Shown here: positions 56,131 to 64,000 of the stretch, one piece after another | Layout: the number at the start of each line of letters is the position of its first letter | Position numbering within the stretch: position 1 is the first letter of the stretch | Assembly (NCBI GenBank): GCA_036320915.1 | Contig: JAXBDG010000001.1 | Span: forward strand, 4,486,001-4,550,000 | Direction: 5' to 3' | DNA length: 64,000 bases | DNA from: Linnemannia elongata | Taxonomy: Eukaryota; Mortierellomycota; Mortierellomycetes; Mortierellales; Mortierellaceae | Notes under the pieces: generated by a model | Told to the model about the DNA's origin: nothing | What the model saw: the letters and a program-made list of their open reading frames with translations, nothing else | The model's database searches: none | Position numbers and translations under genes: made by a program

Positions 56131-58410
56131 AACCCTCTCCCACAGGCTTTTCGCTTCGTCCACAAGAACCAGCCCCGCGCCACCACTACCATCTCGGGAG
56201 CGGCAGACGAGATCTTTCATATTGACTGCCATACAGACCCCGATGCCCAGAAGGGGTTCATTCTCTGGGATGATATTCAGCAGGTATCTAGTGAAGTTCT
56301 TTTATTAGGAATGGGACGAAGGTTGTCCCGTTTATGAAAGGGATGGATCTGAGGATGTAAGTGCTAGGATGCCACAATCAGTACTATGCCAATAGAAAAT
56401 GAAAATTAAGGAGGAAGAGTAATTCTTATTATTTCATACTTTATTTCCGAAAAAAATAGGCTAGAACCCCGTAGGATTGTCGCGGCACCAGATGTTGTCC
56501 TGGAAGTCGTCATAGGAGGAGAAGTGACTGCTGCTTCTGCTTCTACTGCTGGCGTAGACATACCACCGTTGGAAAAGAAGGTGCAGGACAACTTGCTCAG
56601 CACGCCTCAACAGGACCCTAACAGGACTCGACGCAACCCAGTCTATGGCGATGCAGAACTACAACCATATCGACCGGCCGCCACAGGTATCATACCTTCA
56701 AGGGCCTCAGACCATCCTGTCAGATCTGCTGGACGTCAGTGACAGCAGCACAGTCAAGAAACCTGTACAGAGGCCTGCTATGTCTACGACAATACCTCGT
56801 GGACCTCAAACCGTTAAGCATTTTACTGCAGAACACAGCAGCAGCAGCCTAACAAAAGAGCAACGTAGACGCACCAACAAACTGGAGCATAAGCCCATGA
56901 ACAACAGCTCAGCACCTGCACCGACTCCCTCAAAGGACCGACACAAAGGCACCAACCAACCTGCGCAAGAGTTTAAGAGAGACCGTTCCACACCTATAAC
57001 AACACTTAAAGAATCCCCAATGACTGGGCGCGAAGGACGAGGCAAAACAGATGAGCCAGTAAAGGATCAACCTACAACTACCTACAAATCTCGACAGAAC
57101 ATTTTTACTGATGCCTTCTTCGCCTTCAATTGGGGCAAGGTTGACAAGCCTGCCGACGATCAGTCTATGACCACCATCAAGCCACATCTCCTTTTTTCCA
57201 GCGACACTACTGTCAGCAGGACCGTCAAATCGGAGCTTGCTCAAAAAAGGGCTGGCGCTGACCACGGCGACATTGCGACTCGGGTCAGCCTCAAAGACTT
57301 GGACAAGCAGCAGCACCTTATCCTCAAGTCCAGCCACGAGAATGCTCACACAGTACACAGTGGCCGCCAACAATGGAGATTCCTATGCTCAATACAGACT
57401 CGGGATGTTGTTGGAGCTTGGGGACGGCAGTGTAAAAAGCAACGCTACCGCATTTCAATGGTTTTAAGGTCTGCCCAGCAAGGATTCTCAACCGCCCAGT
57501 ATGTTGTTGGTGACCGGTACGAGAAGGGCCGCGATGTTGTCCAGGATATCTCCAAGGCCATCGAGTGGTACACAATAGCTGCTGAACAAGGACATATCAC
57601 CGCTCAGCTGCGCTTGGGTTGGTTTTACGCGAATGGCAAAGGCGTCCCCAAAAATGACGCCAAGGCACTCGTATGGTATCTCAAGGCGGCCGAACAGGGA
57701 GACAGGAGGGGGCAGACTTTGGTAGCGGAGGCATGCGAGCATGGTCGCGCTACCCCCACGAACGACCGCTGGGCCCTGCAGTGGTATATCGACATTGTTG
57801 AGACTGGTGGTGTGGACGGCCAGCGCAAGGTTGCCGAGTTTTATCGAGATGGCCGCTGTGGTAGTGGTAATCCTCAATGGGATCGACTGGCCAAAAAGTG
57901 GTACGACATGGTCTCTGAACAGGATAAGGTATTCAAGGCCCAACAAGAGACGATCGGCGCCCGGAAGGAGCAGTTGAGCTACACTACTCATACGCGAACA
58001 ACTATTCTTCCAAGTACGGCTACGAACTCTCATCGAACGACCCCTATTATCCTTCACAACCGACCCAATCCTCTTACACGTATGGATCCCAATATGCGTA
58101 CCCTCCTCCCGTCCAGCCATGTACTCCAACAGTTCTCAGCACACAAATCCTTATGCACCGGAGCCAGCCCAACGAACTTGCCCGCACCAGCTTGACCGCC
58201 CATTTCCAGTGCAATCAGCACCAAGAGTTTACCCGCACCAAGAGTTTACCCGCACCAGCTTGACCGCCCATTTCCACTACAACCAGCAAAAGGAGTTTGG
58301 CCGCACCAGCTCGACCCATTCGCACCACAATCCTAATACTCAACCTACACGGAACCCTTCTCGAACCCTTTTGGGTCGCCTTCCCCCTTTGGAACGCAAC
58401 CTGTGATCGT
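56131..58410 (+). pseudogene. Sel1-repeat gene with N-terminal module, several frameshifts
   Basis: Exon 1 (to 56356) keeps HKNQP...IFHIDCHTDPDAQKGFILWDDIQQ but has no usable ATG and a frameshift near 56290; the phase-2 donor (56357) and acceptor (before 56460) are conserved, giving LEPRRIVAAPDVVLEVVIGG. Frameshifts follow near 56690, 57350, 57465 and 57980. The longest open piece (56645-58195) includes a Pro/Thr/Lys linker and about three Sel1 repeats (57480-57900), with another (QYTVAANNGDSYAQYRLG) in the +1 frame. The C-terminal region would be Tyr/Pro/Gln-rich and ends in short tandem repeats (58165-58300). Indels in the assembly are a possible alternative to decay. Confidence 0.65.
58165..58300 (+). 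repeat. Short tandem repeats at the 3' end of the Sel1 pseudogene
   Basis: CACCAAGAGTTTACCCG occurs twice in tandem and CACCAGCTTGACCGCCCAT twice, with a third diverged unit (CACCAGCTCGACCCATTC) after them. They alternate and look like recent unequal duplications. Confidence 0.75.
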
Positions 58411-58739
58411 AACTAAGCTGGGTCAGTCTGGCACTGTCGTTGATAACGTTGCCTCAGAATCCGGATGATTTCCCTGCGCCTTATGCGCACTCACCTACGT
58501 ATGGATTCCCGGGTGAACGTCCCTTCCCGTAGACATTCTTTTAGTTGCACACACAAATAATAAAAGTTCACTGAGGAAACAACACAAATCAACCAATGAC
58601 TTCGCCAGGATATGCGCCGACTCACAAACGCAAGCGATCGTTCATGGAAATGCAACTTGGTCAATCACGAGACAGTGCCTCATCTATGCACTAAAAAACC
58701 TACTCGCCCACATTTTAGGCCTCTCTTTCTTGTCAACCC

Positions 58740-58880
58740 ATTTCCTTAGAGTAGCTTTGGGTCGTCTGTACGAAGAGGGTATGGGCGTTCCAAGGAATGT
58801 TTCGAACGCCAAGGAGTAGTGCCAAAAGGGTGCTAGGAAAGGCGCTGAGGTAGCCGAAAGTTGCTTGGAGAAGCTTTGAG
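58740..58880 (+). pseudogene. Single Sel1 repeat remnant
   Basis: ALGRLYEEGMGVPRNVSNAKE, then TAG, then CQKGARKGAEVAESCLEKL and TGA: one full and one partial Sel1 repeat with an in-frame stop. Probably a detached end of the neighbouring pseudogene. Confidence 0.55.
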
Positions 58881-59104
58881 CGTTGGAGCCACAGGTCTTT
58901 AGGAGCCTAAGAGGGGCTAGGCGTTTTTGTTTTTGTTTGAAGCGAAGCGAAAAGAAAAATCAAGGTCAAAGCAAACTCTTACAGCCATCGTTGCACAGGA
59001 TTGATGTGCCATTTTTAATTTTGTCTTTCCTGGACACACAAGTTAACAACGTCCTGCGGCCTGGAACATGAAAGGTTCTGCCTAATCACGGGTCTCCGCC
59101 ATGT

Positions 59105-59342
59105 CAGAACGTCCCTGCTTTGCCATTTATTAAAAGCCTTCACCAATCTCTTTTCTTTCATAAACCTTTCTTTCTTTACTCACTCTTTTTCATTCATCTA
59201 CTCACTTTCAAACTTTCCTTTACGTCCCTCCCGGCTTTCTCACTGCCCGTCACCTTCCGCTCCTCCCACAACCTCCCCTCTTCTCCTTTCACTCCTCTCA
59301 CTCCCCTCCCTCTCCTTACTCTTCCTTACCCACATACAAGAA
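59105..59342 (+). promoter_or_regulatory. Pyrimidine-rich promoter/leader of the Sel1 gene
   Basis: A dense C/T tract (TTTCTTTC, CTCCCTCTCC) runs up to the ATG; an equivalent tract precedes the next Sel1 gene (about 62070-62250). Such CT-rich stretches are common just upstream of fungal transcription or translation starts. Confidence 0.4.
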
Positions 59343-61762
59343 ATGCTACAAGCACACATACCCAATGACCACACCCAAGGGTTCCGCGCAATCCACAAAA
59401 CCCAACGCCCCTCTACCTTCACCCATATTGACCCGGACGACATCATCTTCATCGACTGCCATACTCACCCAGACACCAATAGGGATTTCATCCTCTGGGA
59501 GGATATCCAGCAAGCGTTTGAGGAGGCACTATTTGTTAGGCATAAGGCGAAGATGTTGCCGTTTGTGAAAGGAACTGACCTTCGACCGTATGTGCTGCTC
59601 ACATAAAATTTCTTGACCCCTTGTGCCCATTCGAAATGGTTTGTGGAGAGGAGGAAAAAGAGATGAGATTGGGATGCATATCAATTGACAAACTTTCAAA
59701 TTGTTTTTGGCAATATAGTGTGGAACCACGCAGGATCGCCGCTGTGCCCGACTCTGTCCTGGATGTTGTTGTGGGTGGTGACATAGCAACTCCCAAGGTT
59801 CCCTCTCCACAACTCATTCATTATGAAGTGCAGCAGCAGGACCCCGCTCTTGTTCTGCCCAAGAAGGCACCTAGTGCACCCCAGTTGATACCCAGCACAG
59901 TTCACAAGGCTCCCAGCGCACCACAGGCGTTGCCAACCCCACCCACATCTGCGCCCAGTGTACTACAGAAACCTTCAATTTCACCAAAGACAACAGCACA
60001 ACCATCAACGACGGTACCAACCCCACCAATGTCTGCTCCATGTGCACTCCAGAAACCTCCAAGTCCATCAATGACACCACCACCACCACCACCAAAACCG
60101 GCGCCAAGTATACTCTCGAAGGCATCAAACGCACCACAGTCAGGGGCAGAGCTCTTTGAGGCGCAGCAGAAGGCTCTATCCGGCTTCCTGCAAGAAAAAA
60201 CACTCACCCCACCTACACCTTCCTTTTCACCCACGAACCAATTCACAAGGCCGACACCACCTCCAGTCAGCTGTGGCAACAAACCAACAGATAAAAAATC
60301 GCCGCCTCCACCACCGCCCGCCAGTCGACGATCAAAAAATCCACAGGATCACAGCGCTGCTGCAGCCGCCAAAGATCTCACACAAACAATCGCCAGCGCC
60401 AGTCTCGGCAACGCAGCAGCCCAAGTTGCTCTCGGAGATCGGTACAAATACGGGCGTGAGGTTCGGCAGGATTATCAAGCGGCCATGAATTGGTACTTGA
60501 AGGCCGCTGAACAAGGAGACGCTCGCGCGCAGTATGATGTGGGTGTCCTGTACGAGCAAGGGGAGGGCGTCCCGGTGAGTCGATCAAAGGCGTTCAAGTG
60601 GATCCTCAAATCTGCGGTCCACGGGTTTGCGGATGCACAGTTCAAGTTAGCGGGGCTGTACGAGAATGGGTCTGGCGCGATGAAGAATGGGGCCAAGGCA
60701 ACGGAATGGTTGCAGAAGGCTGCTGATCAGGGGCATACGCTGGCTCAGCTCCGCTTGGGCGATGCCTGTGAGAAGGGGCTCCTTGGTCCGCCGGATGTAG
60801 TTAAGGCGTTCAATTGGTTTTTCTCTTCTGCGAGTCATGGTCTTGCAGAGGCGCAGCTCAGGGTTGCCCAGGCGTATGAGGGAGGAATTGGGGTTACCAA
60901 GGATCCTGTTAGGGCTGTAGAGTGGTTTTCCAAGGCTGCCGGTCAGGGTCTTGCTTCTGCTCAGTTCTTTTTGGGCGCTGCTTACAGTCATGGATCCGGT
61001 GTAGCGAGAGACGATGGGAAGGCTTTTGAACTGTACCTCAGGTCAGCAATTCAAGGATACCAGGATGCCCAGTTTGAGGCAGCCAAATCGTACGAGCTGG
61101 GTCGTGGTGTTTTAAAGGACGGATCCAAGGTCATGGAGTGGACTACCAAAGCCGCTCAGCAAGGAAACCTGGGCGCACAACTCAAACTTGCCAAGGCATA
61201 CGAGGAAGGCGACGGCGTCGCATTCAACAATATCAACGCCATGACTTGGTACTTAAAAGCAGCTAACCAAGGCGACCAACACTCCCAGTCCAAAGTCGCA
61301 ACATTCTACCAACAAGGCCTCCGTCTCCCCAACGACACTACCAACTCCGCCCTGACCCACTACATCACCTCGGTCTCCCACCAAGACCACCATGCAAACT
61401 TCAAACTAGCAATCGCCTTTGCCACCGGTACCAACACCATCCCCCAAGACTCCCAAATGTCTTTTGAATACTACCACAAGGCTGCCCAAGAAGGTCACCC
61501 GATCGCCCAATACTGGCTTGGATGTCGGTATGAGAATGGGGGTGATGGTGTTGTACAGGATTATGGAAAGGCCATGGAGTGGTGTTTGAGGGCTGCACAT
61601 CAGGGTCATCCAGCAGCGATTTTTAGTGTTGCAGATGCATATAGAAGTGGACGCGGACTGGCAAGGGATATGAAGAAAAGTGCAGCGTGGGAGGCGTTTG
61701 CGGAGAGTGAGGAGGCAAAGATGAAGTATGCTCGACTCTGTAAACTTTATTCTGAGGAGTGA
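59343..61762 (+). CDS. Sel1-repeat protein with conserved N-terminal module
   Basis: Exons 59343-59587 and 59719-61762 (131-bp intron, phase 2); 762 aa. Residues 1-100 form the family's N-terminal module: GFRAIHKTQRPSTF, IFIDCHTHPDTNRDFILWEDIQQAF, AKMLPFVKGTDLRP, then VEPRRIAAVPDSVLDVVVGG across the splice. A Pro/Ala/Ser-rich linker (about 115-305) with PPPPPPKP precedes 12 Sel1 repeats (about 310-745), each near 36 residues with A-Q...LG..Y..G.GV..D...A..W..KAA.QG. No signal peptide or membrane segment, so probably cytosolic, unlike SEL1L/Hrd3. Sel1 repeats mediate protein-protein contacts; partners are unknown. The paralogue downstream has the same exon structure. Confidence 0.85.
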
Positions 61763-62252
61763 AAATAAGGGTAATGAGCTTTTTGAGTCAGTAAAGGAAT
61801 GAAAGAAGCATGGATGACCAAAATGCCGCCTTGTTGAGGTTGTTGTTGCTTCGCTATGATGCCTCCTTGTTGCGTTTTTTTTGTTCGTTTGCAAACATGC
61901 ACACACAAGGATTTCTTTTAATTAGACCTGGCAAAGAATTTAAACTGTTAAAAAAATCAAAGATTGGGCTATGGGTGCAGAGCCCGCGCCCATCTTTGTT
62001 CTCACTGCTCGATTATGTTTGCTCGTTTCTTTCAGCCCAACCATTTGATGCTCGTGCGCGCTCTCTCCTTCCTTCCCTTTCTCTTTCTCTCTCTTTCTCT
62101 TTTCTTCCCCATCCTCGCTATTTTCAATCACCCCTCTCACTCCCTTTCTTCAAAACAACAACAACGAGCTGTACAGCATTTTCTACTTCCACACACACTT
62201 CCACACACACATCGACCGTCTCCCTACAGACAACACAACATTAAAAAAACAG
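61763..62252. promoter_or_regulatory. Intergenic with C/T-rich leader of the next Sel1 gene
   Basis: 490 bp between the two Sel1 genes. 62060-62130 is CTCTTTCTCT-rich, followed by an A/C-rich leader directly before the ATG, much like the upstream gene. Confidence 0.4.
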
Positions 62253-64000
62253 ATGCTCCAAGCCGACATCACTCAGGAGCACGTCCAGGGGTTCCGCTCT
62301 GTCCACAAGAGCCAGCCGCCCTCCACCATCTCCGTCACTCTGAATTCGCCCGAAGTCGTTCATATCGATTGCTACACCGACCCCGACACCAACAAAGACT
62401 TTGTCATCTGGGAAGACATCCAACAGGCGTTCAATGAGGCATTGTATATCAGGAACAGAGCCAAGATGCTCCCCTTTGCGAAAGGCAAGGACCTCAGAGC
62501 GTACGTGTGCTGTCTGTGTGTGAAAATCACCTTGTTATTTTCTGTTTTTTTTTAACACAGGATGGCGACATGACCTCTTGATAGGCATATCAAGCAAGCA
62601 GAGCGGGGGAGAGAAAAACCTATCTATTTGTTTGTTCGGGCGGGATGTGATTGAAGTATATTTATTTGCTCACAGAAGAAAATCTTTTTTCATGCACAAA
62701 CTAATGTTAGTCTTGAACCACGCCGAATTGCTGCTGTACCGGATGTTGTCTTGGACGTCGTCATGGGTGGAAAATTGACCGCCGCGGAGATCGCAACAAT
62801 GACAAGGACTGTCCAAGACCTGTCCCTCAATACACCTCCACAAAGCTATTCTAGTAGTGCCAGGCGCAACCCCGCCTACGGTGACATATTGGTGGCTTTA
62901 CAAAACTACGATCACATGGACGTCCCAGCATCCGAATGTCATCGACGAGGGCCTCAGATAGTCCTTGACGAACATAAAAACGACAGTAGCAACGCAGCGA
63001 CCGAGCGAGGCCACCAGTCCAAAACCGCCACCAAGAACATGCTGAACCCTCAGGACTATGAAGCTGCTGCCAACATGGGTCTCATGAAGACTATGGCCTG
63101 TGCCGACCAAGGAGATGTCCAGGCCCAAGTAGCTCTTGGGGATCGATTCAAGGATGGTCGACAGGTAGAACGAGACCACCAAGCGGCGATGGATTGGTAT
63201 ACCAAAGCTGCCGATCAAGGTCATCCGCGTGCCCGGTTCAACATCGGACTCTTGTATGAGCAAGGACAAGATGGCGTTCCTCAGGACCATGCCAAAGCCT
63301 TCGAGTGGTTCCTTAAGTCTGCCGTCCAGGGTTATGTGGATGCCCAAGCAAAAGTATCTCAGGCGTACACCGATGGCGCCAGCGTCCCAAAAGACAACAT
63401 CGAGGCGATGGAGTGGTTGGTCAGGGCAGCCGAGAATGGACACGCAGGAGCCCAATACAACATGGGGTCTGCTTACGAGAAGGGCCAGGGTGTCCCGCAA
63501 TCTAACTCCAGGTCCTTTGAGTGGTACCTCAAGTCTGCTGACCAAGGGTTTGCTGAAGCACAGGCGCGAGTAGCTAATGCGTTTGAGGACGGTTGGGGCG
63601 TTTCACAGGATGATGCTAAGGCCATCGAGTGGTATACAAAGGCCGCCTATCAAGGTCTCGCAGTGGCTCAGTACACTCTAGGTCGCGTTCATAGGCTGGG
63701 CCTCTGCGGTTTCCCAAAAGACTTGTCCAGGGCTGCGGACTGGTACCTAAAGGCTGCCGTCCAAGGACACACCGAGTCTCAGAGTGTACTAAAAGAAATT
63801 TATTACGATACACGTTCCGACTCTGACTGGGGTTTTGAAACGCAAGCCAAATCCAAAATCAAAGAGTGGTTCATCAAGGCTGCTGACCAAGGCGCAGTGC
63901 ATGCTCAGGTCTGTATGGGTGAGATGTACTTGGATGGACGCGATGTTGACAAAGACAACTTCAAGGCCTTTGAATGGTATCTCAAGGCTGCCGAGCAAGG
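62253..64000 (+). CDS. Sel1-repeat protein with N-terminal module, partial (runs off window)
   Basis: Exon 1 62253-62500, intron 62501-62710 (GTACGT...TTAG, phase 2), exon 2 from 62711 to beyond 64000. The N-terminal module is present: EHVQGFRSVHKSQPPST, VHIDCYTDPDTNKDFVIWEDIQQAF, AKMLPFAKGKDLRA, then LEPRRIAAVPDVVLDVVMGGKLTAAEIA. The linker is shorter and less Pro-rich than in the gene before. Sel1 repeats start near residue 202; eight are visible to the window end (for example AGAQYNMGSAYEKGQGVPQSNSRS). The frame is open to the last base, so the 3' end lies outside. It is the second intact paralogue in a head-to-tail array. Confidence 0.85.

Overview
The window reads as nuclear DNA of a filamentous early-diverging fungus. 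Short GT-AG introns (about 90-220 bp), an Hsp104 disaggregase, IST1 and RPN11 in ordinary eukaryotic form, and many Sel1-repeat proteins together suggest Mucoromycota, probably a Mortierellaceae-type genome (inference, not proven). I saw no CRISPR array, rRNA or convincing tRNA.

Region 1 (1-8787) is a nest of related, virus-like compact mobile elements. An inner element (3479-7423) with ~310 bp terminal inverted repeats (TIRs) carries three intronless genes: a 93-aa unknown protein, a 565-aa protein with a motif order like rolling-circle (Rep_trans-type) replication initiators, and a Harbinger/IS5-like DDE transposase. It sits inside a diverged relative (2206-8787) in opposite orientation and has replaced about 1.4 kb of it. 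A third, decayed copy and a 650-bp inverted repeat lie at 1-2207. All TIRs share a G-tract/C-tract hairpin with a conserved loop.

Region 2 (8788-21252) holds housekeeping genes: HSP104 (-), MIC19 (+, divergent from HSP104), RPN11 (-), an apparently intact pogo/Tigger transposon with identical 86-bp TIRs inserted upstream of RPN11, and IST1 (+).

Region 3 (21253-36418) is sparse: a Sel1 pseudogene, almost 6 kb without a gene, a Crz1-like C2H2 transcription factor, a badly broken Sel1 gene (-), and a three-exon single-pass membrane protein of unknown family (-).

Region 4 (37.2-54.3 kb) is a cluster of small secreted, probably GPI-anchored proteins with a fixed eight-cysteine pattern (C-x2-C-x11-C ... 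C-x-C ... W ... C ... C ... C). Five copies are intact and about seven are broken: a birth-and-death family cluster.

Region 5 (54.7-64.0 kb) is a tandem cluster of Sel1-repeat genes that share an uncharacterised N-terminal module split by a phase-2 intron. One complete gene (762 aa), one gene running off the window end and two decayed copies are present.
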